Source of the DNA: Paenibacillus alkaliterrae
Lineage (GTDB): Bacteria > Bacillota > Bacilli > Paenibacillales > Paenibacillaceae
Direction: 5' to 3'
DNA: 49,966 nt
NCBI RefSeq assembly: GCF_021532375.1
Contig: NZ_JAKGAP010000052.1
Location: 1-49,966, forward strand
A program made the translations under genes and the position numbers. The notes under the pieces were generated by a model. That model had not been told where the DNA came from, searched no databases, and worked only from the letters and a program-made list of their open reading frames with translations. Positions 17,362 through 24,191 of the stretch are shown in pieces (positions within the stretch are counted from its first letter, which is position 1; every line of letters begins with the position of its first letter).

Positions 17362-18759
17362 ATGAACGGGACGTCTATTCGAAAGAAAAGGGATAACTTC
17401 AGCATTTTTGAGCATCTACAAAAGGAAAAGAAAGAGAGCAAACGAGAACAGCAAGTCACGAAAGGCTATCTTCATCGTACGCTCGAAGAAGTCGTCAAAA
17501 TCGTCCAAGAGAAACTTAAAAACATCGACGGCACTCCGGAAGAACAAGATGAGCATAAAGAAACGATTCATCAAGCCGGTCTAGGCAACCCGATCGCGCA
17601 AGAAAAGATTAAAGCTCTAATAAAGCAAATAATTAACGAGAAAATGCTGTATGCAACAACTGGCCAGCTGCAAGAGAGAATGAGTTTGTCCGACGCTGTA
17701 TTCGCTCTTACGGTAGGTGCCGGCTACATCGAAGACTTATATAAGGCCAAGGATATAGAAGAAGTTCAGGTAAACGATACAGAAATCTTTGTCATGAAAG
17801 ATGGTGTATCGACTAGGTATCCAAGGCGATTTGACTCGACAGAGCAAGTGATCCGTTTACAAGAGCGACTTGCCTTATACGGCCGGGCAAGGATCAATGA
17901 ACAGCATCCTATCTGTCACACATTCATGCACAATAAGGCACGGCTAACGATGACACAAGCACCTTTCTCACCATTTCCAGCCATCGCGATACGGAACTTT
18001 ATTTTGAAAGATCCAAGCCTGATGACTCTGGTGGAACGCGGTACCTTGAATGAAGATATGGTGCTTCTCTTATCTCTCCTTGTCCGCTATCACGCTTCAA
18101 TTATCGTTGCAGGAGGAACCAAAACAGGGAAGACAACAACCCTTTATGCACTAGCAAAAGAAATACCTGTTCTCGAACGAATACTGACCCTTGAAACGGA
18201 ATTTGAAATGATGCTTCACGAACGACTTTTGGGCAGAAATATTATCCCATTTCAAGCCATCGCTAATCTAGGCTTAACGATGGAGGATGCATTTAAACCG
18301 CTTCTCCGGTTAAGCCCTGACCGGATCATTGTTGGTGAGATTAGGGGATCTGAAGCATCGCAGGCGGTTCAAGCTGCACTCAGGGGTCACGACACAATGG
18401 TTTCGTTACACTCGAAATACCGGAACATGTTAGTATCTGACGTCATGGACATGGTTAAGCAAGATGGTCGAATGCACGATAACGATATGCTTAGAATGCG
18501 GATCGGGCGGGCGTTCAATATCGTAATCTACCAGCGATTTGTAAAAGTAAACGAATATAAGAACCGCCGAGTTATGTCAGAAATAACGGAGCTCGTCCCT
18601 TTAGAAAATGGTGCTATTGAAGAACGCCCGCTCTTTGTCTGGAATCCTAAGAATATGGTATGGGAAAGAACGGAGCATAAAATCAGCGATGGATTGATGG
18701 ACCACATGATGTCATACGGTGGAACGACCGAAGAATTCACAAAAATAGGAGCCTATTAA
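17362..18759 (+). CDS. cpaF: CpaF/TadA secretion ATPase
   Basis: The 465-residue protein is the motor ATPase of the Tad pilus (VirB11/GspE superfamily). The N-terminal 110 residues are charged and helical. Walker A is GGTKTGKTT near residue 251, followed by an Asp-box-like LTLETEFEMML, Walker B region RIIVGEIRGSEASQ near 320-330, and the histidine box GHDTMVSLHSK near 345. The start ATG 17362 follows AAAGGGGAG. It lies directly before TadB and TadC in the standard Tad order, with the stop of this gene touching the ATG of TadB. All nucleotide-binding motifs are intact, so it should be active. Confidence 0.93.
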   Translation: MNGTSIRKKRDNFSIFEHLQKEKKESKREQQVTKGYLHRTLEEVVKIVQEKLKNIDGTPEEQDEHKETIHQAGLGNPIAQEKIKALIKQIINEKMLYATTGQLQERMSLSDAVFALTVGAGYIEDLYKAKDIEEVQVNDTEIFVMKDGVSTRYPRRFDSTEQVIRLQERLALYGRARINEQHPICHTFMHNKARLTMTQAPFSPFPAIAIRNFILKDPSLMTLVERGTLNEDMVLLLSLLVRYHASIIVAGGTKTGKTTTLYALAKEIPVLERILTLETEFEMMLHERLLGRNIIPFQAIANLGLTMEDAFKPLLRLSPDRIIVGEIRGSEASQAVQAALRGHDTMVSLHSKYRNMLVSDVMDMVKQDGRMHDNDMLRMRIGRAFNIVIYQRFVKVNEYKNRRVMSEITELVPLENGAIEERPLFVWNPKNMVWERTEHKISDGLMDHMMSYGGTTEEFTKIGAY

Positions 18760-19689
18760 ATGACAACCATAAAAATAGCGTTTCTTGCAATTTTTGTGAT
18801 CGGCACGCTTTTCATTGTAACGCCCATTATCGGCCGTCTCGCTGTTGGCTTGATGTTATTCAGCCGGAATCGATTTTACGAGAAACGTCGGGCTCAAGGA
18901 CGTGCGGGGGATGATAAACCGGTAAAGAGCTGGACCGATTATCCCCTCATGATCAAATTTAATGAGTACTTGAACGTAGCTGAGATAAAGATGCCGGCTA
19001 ATTATCTATTTACAATGTGCTTGTTGATCGCAGTTGCAGTTTTTCTAATCTGTTATAGAATCATGCCGGCACCCCTGTACGACGCCATTATTGGTTTTCT
19101 GTTCGGCTCGATCCCGCTTCTATGGTCGTGGTCAAGGTACCAGCGGAAAAATCTCTCGATGGCATCGGTAATGATTCCAACTATCCAAAACTTTATTGGA
19201 TATTTCACGGAAGCAGAAAACCTTGAAGGGGCTATCTATAAAGCATCTCGCACCGTTCCGTTTGAAATCGCCAGTGAATGGAACCGATTGATTATGGATC
19301 TGCAGACAGGAGAAAATCCTGAACAATCGATCCTGCAGTTTGCTGAGAGGGTCGGTAATGATTGGGCACATTACTTCGCGGACATTCTGATTACCCATTT
19401 GGATAACGGGGGGGACATAACTCCTTCCCTGTTCAAGTTAATTAATGAAATGCAGAACACGATGTATAACGAGGAAAAACGGATAACCCTTCTTACGGCT
19501 TATAAATGGGGAACCTTCCTCATGATTGCTCTATCGGTATTTGTTGTTTATTTCAACATCCGGATGGATCCGAACAATGCATATTATTACTTCGAAGATC
19601 GTACCGGAATTCAAATAGTCACTCTGTCCGTTGCGGTGCTGTTTATCTCATTCCTTGGAGCAATGCAGATGGGAAGGAAAAAATTATAG
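18760..19689 (+). CDS. tadB: TadB-type inner membrane platform protein
   Basis: The 309-residue protein has membrane helices near residues 5-32, 82-120 (a close pair) and two at the C-terminus (about 250-270 and 287-305). In between lies a cytoplasmic T2SF domain with QNFIGYFTEAENLEGAIYKA and the LQTGENPEQSILQFAERVGN segment typical of GspF/TadB. The gene abuts cpaF without a gap. TadB and TadC together form the membrane platform that the ATPase acts on. Confidence 0.88.
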   Translation: MTTIKIAFLAIFVIGTLFIVTPIIGRLAVGLMLFSRNRFYEKRRAQGRAGDDKPVKSWTDYPLMIKFNEYLNVAEIKMPANYLFTMCLLIAVAVFLICYRIMPAPLYDAIIGFLFGSIPLLWSWSRYQRKNLSMASVMIPTIQNFIGYFTEAENLEGAIYKASRTVPFEIASEWNRLIMDLQTGENPEQSILQFAERVGNDWAHYFADILITHLDNGGDITPSLFKLINEMQNTMYNEEKRITLLTAYKWGTFLMIALSVFVVYFNIRMDPNNAYYYFEDRTGIQIVTLSVAVLFISFLGAMQMGRKKL

Positions 19690-19704
19690 AAAGGAGGTTA
19701 CCGT

Positions 19705-20583
19705 ATGCAACTGATGATGTGGCTGCTCCTTGCCGCCTTTACTCTCGGGTCTGCAATGGTCTTCATGCCTATAGCGCTGTCGATTAAGTTTCGGAACCGT
19801 TTAAGACTTCCATCAGCGAGGAATAAACGGCGGCAAACTTTTCAGGAGTATCTAGAAAGAACAATCAAGAATCAGAACACGAAAAAATCAAATTACAAAC
19901 TTCTGCGGAGACTGAAAACGGCTGGCTATCCATTCGGAATGCAGGCATTCCATTTTCGCTTAACGCAGCTCATGGCACCGATCTTCATTGCAGTGTTTTG
20001 CATGACCTTGTATATGATAAAGAACACAATCAGTGATTATCCAGCCTCATTCCCAATCTTTACGTTCATCTTTTTGGTAGTGATCGGATATACCGGACCA
20101 TCCATATTACTCCTGTACTATGCGAATAAGCGAAGGGAGGTTTTGGCCGAGGAAATCGTAAAATTTTCTCATCGGCTTGTAGTTTGCATAACGGATAAAA
20201 TCCCATTGTATTATGCAATCCGCCGTGCCGGTCGTACCTGTAAGGTCTTGAAGCCCTATATAGACGATATGCTGATCGACTGGATGGATAATCCGCGTGC
20301 TGCTATAAATCACTTCGGAGACCAGGTGGGCATAAATGAGGTCCTTCCAGTAACGAACACATTACTCGCCAGTTGGAACGCTTCACAGGATAAGATTATC
20401 GATCTATTCCATCAGCAAATCCGAAACATTGATACTATGCGCGATTTTCAAATCAAGAAGAAGATCGAAGCGGGACCACTTCGAGTAACCTTTATTATCT
20501 TGATACCCTTCTTAGCTGCCGGCGCACTTGTTGTACTGCCTTGGTATAACAGCTTCATGGAAACCTTGCGACAAACATTCTAG
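19705..20583 (+). CDS. tadC: TadC-type inner membrane platform protein
   Basis: The 292-residue protein has an N-terminal helix (residues 3-27), a pair of helices around 95-140 and a C-terminal helix (260-285), enclosing a T2SF domain (VKFSHRLVVCITDKIPLYYA). ATG 19705 is preceded by GAAAGGAGG. It follows TadB by 15 bases and precedes the small pilin-like genes, matching normal Tad gene order in part. A basic loop at residues 35-70 faces the cytoplasm. Confidence 0.87.
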   Translation: MQLMMWLLLAAFTLGSAMVFMPIALSIKFRNRLRLPSARNKRRQTFQEYLERTIKNQNTKKSNYKLLRRLKTAGYPFGMQAFHFRLTQLMAPIFIAVFCMTLYMIKNTISDYPASFPIFTFIFLVVIGYTGPSILLLYYANKRREVLAEEIVKFSHRLVVCITDKIPLYYAIRRAGRTCKVLKPYIDDMLIDWMDNPRAAINHFGDQVGINEVLPVTNTLLASWNASQDKIIDLFHQQIRNIDTMRDFQIKKKIEAGPLRVTFIILIPFLAAGALVVLPWYNSFMETLRQTF

Positions 20584-20600
20584 GAGAGGAGAGAGGCTAT

Positions 20601-20747
20601 GTGGACAAGCTGATACTGCCGATCGTGATATGTATCATTCTTTTCGGGGTAGCGTTTTGGACCTTCAATAATCCGAACGGGATCGGCAAAGGCGTTGAAA
20701 ACGGCGGGACAAATGTAAAAACCAAAATCGAACAGGCTACGAGCTAA
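20601..20747 (+). CDS. Tiny pilin-like protein 1
   Basis: A 48-residue protein too short for usual gene calls. It starts with GTG 20601 behind GGAGAGGAGAGAGG. Residues 3-22 are a hydrophobic helix (KLILPIVICIILFGVAFW) followed by FNNPNGIGKGVENGG and a polar tail. It shares the plan MDKLI-hydrophobic-NNPNGI with the three following genes, but its tail is shorter. In this place within a Tad operon the Flp pilin is expected, so these small proteins are the best candidates for pilin subunits. No classical Flp motif (Gly followed by Glu-Tyr in the helix) is present. Confidence 0.75.
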   Translation: MDKLILPIVICIILFGVAFWTFNNPNGIGKGVENGGTNVKTKIEQATS

Positions 20748-20760
20748 GGAGAGAATCAAA

Positions 20761-20952
20761 TTGGATAAGTTAATAATTCCTGTGGTCATCTGCATCATTT
20801 TATTCGCCGCTGCTTTCTTTATGTACAACAATACGAATGGCATCAACGATGGCATTAACGACGGGACCTCCCGCGTAAACACGAAAACAAGCACTTTTGA
20901 TTACCGCGGCAACGTTGCCCCGGGTGCGGGACAATCGATGCCAACCGGTTAA
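20761..20952 (+). CDS. Tiny pilin-like protein 2
   Basis: A 63-residue protein starting with TTG 20761 (AAGGAGAG upstream). The hydrophobic N-terminal helix (residues 3-22) is identical in sequence to those of proteins 3 and 4. After it come NNTNGINDGINDGT and the tail STFDYRGNVAPGAGQSMPTG. It differs from protein 3 at only four places, yet the DNA differs at most third codon positions. It is probably a major or minor pilin of the Tad-type machine. Confidence 0.82.
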   Translation: MDKLIIPVVICIILFAAAFFMYNNTNGINDGINDGTSRVNTKTSTFDYRGNVAPGAGQSMPTG

Positions 20953-20999
20953 CAGCCAATTCGCTAATGATTCTATTCTAGGAAAGGAGGACACCCCTC

Positions 21000-21191
21000 A
21001 TGGATAAACTGATCATTCCCGTTGTCATTTGCATAATTCTTTTCGCTGCGGCGTTCTTTATGTATAACAACCCGAACGGAATTAACGATGGTGTTAACGA
21101 CGGGACAACACGGGTAAACACAAAATCAAGTACTTTCGATTATCGCGGTAATGTAGCACCAGGCGCCGGGCAATCAATGCCAACCGGCTAA
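21000..21191 (+). CDS. Tiny pilin-like protein 3
   Basis: A 63-residue paralogue of the preceding gene, with ATG 21000 and GAAAGGAGG upstream. The N-terminal hydrophobic helix is identical to that of copies 2 and 4; the middle reads NNPNGINDGVNDGTTRVNTK and the tail is identical to copy 2. Each copy has its own strong ribosome binding site, which fits a highly translated structural protein. The hydrophobic segment begins right after MDK with no longer leader peptide, so processing by the prepilin peptidase would have to follow an unusual rule, or not occur. Confidence 0.84.
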   Translation: MDKLIIPVVICIILFAAAFFMYNNPNGINDGVNDGTTRVNTKSSTFDYRGNVAPGAGQSMPTG

Positions 21192-21247
21192 AATACTTAA
21201 CAGACTTATCCAACAAATACTCAATAAATAAAAGGAGCAAGCCAAAC

Positions 21248-21439
21248 ATGGATAAATTGATCATCCCAGTAGTAATCTGCATTATTCTCTTTGCAGCAGC
21301 CTTCTTCATGTATAACAACCCGAATGGAATTAACGATGGTGTCAACGATGGAACGCAGCGTGTAAACACGAAATCAAGCACATTCGACTATTCGGGAACG
21401 GTAGGACCGGGATCCAGCCAAACGCTCCCAGCGGGCTAA
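21248..21439 (+). CDS. Tiny pilin-like protein 4
   Basis: A 63-residue paralogue with ATG 21248 and AAAGGAGC upstream. It keeps the same helix and NNPNGINDGVNDGT segment, but its tail has diverged (STFDYSGTVGPGSSQTLPAG). It could be a variant subunit, such as a tip or minor pilin, while copies 2 and 3 are the bulk subunits; this is inference from the divergence only. Confidence 0.84.
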   Translation: MDKLIIPVVICIILFAAAFFMYNNPNGINDGVNDGTQRVNTKSSTFDYSGTVGPGSSQTLPAG

Positions 21440-21444
21440 ACGCT

Positions 21445-21603
21445 GTGGAAAAACTGCCTTTGATGATCGTTGTCAGTCTCATTGTAATTGGATTATGTTC
21501 ATGGGTCTTTCTTGGAAATAATGGTTTGAACAAATCAGTAGGCGATGGTTACGACAGGCTCAAAGCAGATGTTCGTTCGTATGGGTACAAGCCGGAACCA
21601 TAA
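21445..21603 (+). CDS. Tiny pilin-like protein 5, divergent
   Basis: A 52-residue protein starting with GTG 21445, only 5 bases after copy 4 stops, so probably translationally coupled. It has a hydrophobic segment at residues 5-26 (PLMIVVSLIVIGLCSWVFLG), then NNGLNKSVGDGYDRLKADVR and the end YGYKPEP. The NNG..K..GDG pattern is a distant echo of NNPNGI.DGV.DG in the other copies. It lies last in the pilin cluster, directly before an internal terminator. Confidence 0.68.
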   Translation: MEKLPLMIVVSLIVIGLCSWVFLGNNGLNKSVGDGYDRLKADVRSYGYKPEP

Positions 21604-21617
21604 AGGATTATATCGAA

Positions 21618-21646
21618 ATGGGGGGCGCCCGCCCCCCATATTTTTT
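21618..21646 (+). terminator. Strong hairpin terminator inside the Tad operon, after the pilin genes
   Basis: ATGGGGGGCG (21618-21627) is perfectly complementary to CGCCCCCCAT (21630-21639), followed by ATTTTTT. The very G+C-rich stem and T run form a textbook terminator. It lies between the five pilin-like genes and the TadE/TadG-like genes, so readthrough should be partial and the pilins should be made in excess over the minor components. Confidence 0.85.
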
Positions 21647-21664
21647 AACCGAGGAGGAAACATA

Positions 21665-22135
21665 GTGCAGGAAATCATGGAACGATTAAGGAAACGGTCG
21701 GGAAATCAAAAGGGAATAACCGATATGCTGGTACTTCTAATCCTATTGCCTACGTTCCTGTGTGTAACTTTGATGGTGATTATCTTTGCGACATTCTTAT
21801 TACGACAAGCTAAGATCGACGATATAAAGGCTCGCGCTCTACAGATGGCTCAAACAGAGGGGTATCTGACCACGACCATAATAAACGATACCCGAACAAA
21901 ATTGTCAATTATCGGATTCCCTACTGTTACGAAGGAAGGAGTCACCTATCCTTCTTTTACAGGCAGCACGACGACAAAAGTTTTAAAAGACGACGCTGAT
22001 CCTACTGTTCGATTAGTGATTCAGTACCCCGCTTCCGATCTATCAAGGCTAATGGCATTCTTTGGTGTCACCACGGTTGAAGATCCTGGTTACTACTACC
22101 TCGAGGCAAATGGAAGAAGTGAAAAATATGACTAA
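21665..22135 (+). CDS. TadE-like minor pilin or pseudopilin
   Basis: The 156-residue protein starts with GTG 21665 behind GAGGAGGAAA (the longer frame from 21545 overlaps the pilin gene and hairpin and is rejected). A basic N-terminus (ERLRKRSGNQKG) precedes one membrane helix (residues 20-45, DMLVLLILLPTFLCVTLMVI) and an extracytoplasmic domain. The layout, basic tail ending in Gly and then helix, is that of TadE-like pseudopilins. No matching Glu at position +5 is seen. The next gene overlaps its end by 8 bases. Confidence 0.7.
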   Translation: MQEIMERLRKRSGNQKGITDMLVLLILLPTFLCVTLMVIIFATFLLRQAKIDDIKARALQMAQTEGYLTTTIINDTRTKLSIIGFPTVTKEGVTYPSFTGSTTTKVLKDDADPTVRLVIQYPASDLSRLMAFFGVTTVEDPGYYYLEANGRSEKYD

Positions 22136-22754
22136 GCCAAAAATTCTTGGCAACGAGCGTGGTGGAATCGCGATCATGTTAATGAGTTTGATCGCAATGC
22201 TATTTTGCATCATCGTATTTGTCGTTGTCCTTGATTACATAATGCTCTACAAGGATCAGAACAAACTAAAAAATGATCTTAACAGAGCGGTACATGCTGC
22301 GTCTCTATCGATTGACGAAGTGCAGCTCTCGCAAGGATTCTACCGTCTGGATACGACGACTCCCGGCACACGGGCGCAAGATATGTTTTATCGGTATCTC
22401 CGATTAAACATGGGACTTGATAATACGAATCATGCACTGGCATCCAGTGTCATTCCATTAAATGCAACGGTCAATATTAGCGAGCTGATATACGTCGATT
22501 GGGAGTCAAAGGTTCTAGTCAACATGAATTCTACGCCAACAAGTTGTACGCTAAATTCTACGACCTCTCAGGTGTCTTGCGCGGTGACATTGAACGGTGG
22601 ATCTGCAACTCAAATTACGCGAACGATCAATCAAACAGTAATCGGCCCGTCTGTTGTAGCAATCATAAATACGTATCATGATGGGGTCGGTCCAATGGCG
22701 AATGAACCGCTTTTAATACCAGCAATTCAAGAAGTTTATTTTAGGAAAAGATAA
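22128..22754 (+). CDS. TadG-like membrane-anchored protein
   Basis: The 208-residue protein starts at ATG 22128 (GGAAGAAG upstream), overlapping the TadE-like gene. The N-terminus NERGGIAIMLMSLIAMLFCI is the typical RG-G-hydrophobic start of TadE/TadG family proteins, followed by a helix to about residue 40 and LNRAVHAASLSID, a conserved-looking stretch after the helix. The rest is an exported beta-rich domain with two Cys (SCTLNSTTSQVSCAV) that may form a disulfide. It is the last gene of the Tad operon. Confidence 0.72.
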   Translation: MTKPKILGNERGGIAIMLMSLIAMLFCIIVFVVVLDYIMLYKDQNKLKNDLNRAVHAASLSIDEVQLSQGFYRLDTTTPGTRAQDMFYRYLRLNMGLDNTNHALASSVIPLNATVNISELIYVDWESKVLVNMNSTPTSCTLNSTTSQVSCAVTLNGGSATQITRTINQTVIGPSVVAIINTYHDGVGPMANEPLLIPAIQEVYFRKR

Positions 22755-22790
22755 TCGAAATGCTAGGAGAATTAAGAGATATCGATTATA

Positions 22791-22812
22791 GTATATATAT
22801 TAACTAATATAC
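22791..22812. promoter_or_regulatory. AT-rich operator-like site 5, downstream of the Tad operon
   Basis: GTATATATATTAACTAATAT followed by AC is the exact reverse complement of site 4 (13415-13436). The Tad operon is thus bracketed by inverted copies of a 22-base element. It also stands upstream of the surface-protein genes that begin at 23217. Confidence 0.65.
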
Positions 22813-22986
22813 TACTATTCTTCGACATTCCCCTTTCGATGGAGAGCAGGCAATTTAGAAAACGAAAAAATGAGAGAAAAGAGGGTGATGATGTGAGCAC
22901 TAAATGGGGTAGCACGATCGGAGAAGCAAAGACGCTTATTGTGGTTTAAGCTCTCTACCGTTGCCTGAAAGTCCGACATCCGTTAA

Positions 22987-23220
22987 CAGCATTCCATTCG
23001 CTACATATGGCGGAGCTCTATTCCACTTGCAGGCCGAATAGCTGCGATAACGGATACATACTCTGCGCTTACATCAAACCGCCTCTATTCTAAGGCATTG
23101 AATAAGGATGAAGCTATTGAAATTATGTTGCATGATAAGGAAAAATTTGATCCGAATATTCTGGACTACTTCGTTACGAAAATTACAGCTGGGGGAGAGG
23201 AAAGGGAAGAATTAATATGA
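22987..23220 (+). pseudogene. HD-GYP phosphodiesterase C-terminal remnant
   Basis: An open frame without a usable start. From about 23017 it reads IPLAGRIAAITDTYSALTSN, then RLYSKALNKDEAIEIMLHDK and EKFDPNILDYF, matching the C-terminal end of HD-GYP domains (the usual pattern is IIAVADVYDALTS, then RPYR, then FDP). The catalytic HD and GYP motifs are missing; the sequence upstream is unrelated. Its TGA overlaps the ATG of the SLH gene by the ATGA arrangement. HD-GYP enzymes degrade cyclic di-GMP; a cyclic di-GMP synthase is encoded at 38166, so this element once may have carried both. Confidence 0.68.
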
Positions 23221-24161
23221 AGAAATCAATATGCACATTAGTAGCAGTCTTAATGATAGTGATGACAGCTTCGGTTGTTTCAGCTATGGAGGCGCCATCG
23301 ACGGTAATAAAAAACTACGAGCTCACTGAGGAAGAAGAATTCGTGGAATTCATTCTGGAGGGATATGACGGTGCTTATACATCTTCAATGACCATGCCGA
23401 ACGGACGAGTCATTACCATGACCAAAAGTACGAAAATCAATGATTCGACTAAGCCGTATTGGACAAATGCATATTCCGTAAAGTCTGCGCCAAAGGGGAA
23501 GTACACCTTTAAGATCAATGCCCCGAAACAGGCTTACTACAACCTCAAAGTAAACGTTCCCTTGTTCTCGGATATTCCGAATCATTGGGCGCAGAACTCG
23601 ATCAATACGTTCGTGGAAAAAGGTATTATTTCCGGTTACGGCGACGGTCGATTTGGTCCGAATGATCTTGTGACCGGCGAAGCTCTTATAAAGATGGCTG
23701 TACTGGGATTAACAGAAGAACAACCTAACGGCAAGCGTCAGTGGATGAAAACTTTCCGATGGAAGGTAGCGAACGAGGAAAAGAGCAGGGAATTAGGTTT
23801 CTTGGAATACAGCTTCATCGCTGATAAATCGGTGCCTTGGGCTAAGCCGTATTTAACGGCAGCTGGGGATCTAGGGATAACCACCAATTGGAAGGATGAA
23901 GGTTTTGCTATTCCGTTTAAGCGAAAGGATGTCGCGCTTTTAGTAGCTAACGTGATGAATATGGTTAAGGTTAGCTCACTCAAACCATCAATGTTCCAGG
24001 ACACAAAAAGTTTACCGGATCAGTATCAGGAAGCGATTGATCTTGTTAGCAACTACAGCGTTTTTAGTGGTTATCCTGATGGCACATTCAAGCCTGAGAA
24101 TCAAGTGTCAAGGGCTGAGGCTGTTATTGTTCTATCGAGATTAATCGAATTCTTGAAATAA
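23217..24161 (+). CDS. Secreted protein with SLH domains (1)
   Basis: The 314-residue protein has a signal peptide (residues 1-23, KKSICTLVAVLMIVMTASVV then SA). Residues 30-118 form a beta-type domain. SLH-type repeats follow: FSDIPNHWAQNSINTFVEKG / ISGYGDGRFGPNDLVTGEAL near 122-165, a weak copy near 200-245 (VPWAKPYLTAAGDLGI), and FQDTKSLPDQYQEAIDLVSN / FSGYPDGTFKPENQVSRAEA near 262-305. SLH domains bind pyruvylated wall polysaccharide, so the protein should be anchored on the cell surface. The ATG overlaps the stop of the HD-GYP remnant; GGGGGAGAGGAAAGG lies upstream. It is likely the first gene of a three-gene surface-protein operon. Confidence 0.88.
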   Translation: MKKSICTLVAVLMIVMTASVVSAMEAPSTVIKNYELTEEEEFVEFILEGYDGAYTSSMTMPNGRVITMTKSTKINDSTKPYWTNAYSVKSAPKGKYTFKINAPKQAYYNLKVNVPLFSDIPNHWAQNSINTFVEKGIISGYGDGRFGPNDLVTGEALIKMAVLGLTEEQPNGKRQWMKTFRWKVANEEKSRELGFLEYSFIADKSVPWAKPYLTAAGDLGITTNWKDEGFAIPFKRKDVALLVANVMNMVKVSSLKPSMFQDTKSLPDQYQEAIDLVSNYSVFSGYPDGTFKPENQVSRAEAVIVLSRLIEFLK

Positions 24162-24191
24162 TAAAAAGGCAAAATTTGAGGGGGAGTAACA

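Noticed and set aside
21545..21664. Longer start for the TadE-like gene
   Set aside because: This part overlaps the fifth pilin-like gene and the terminator hairpin; GTG 21665 has a good GAGGAGG site.
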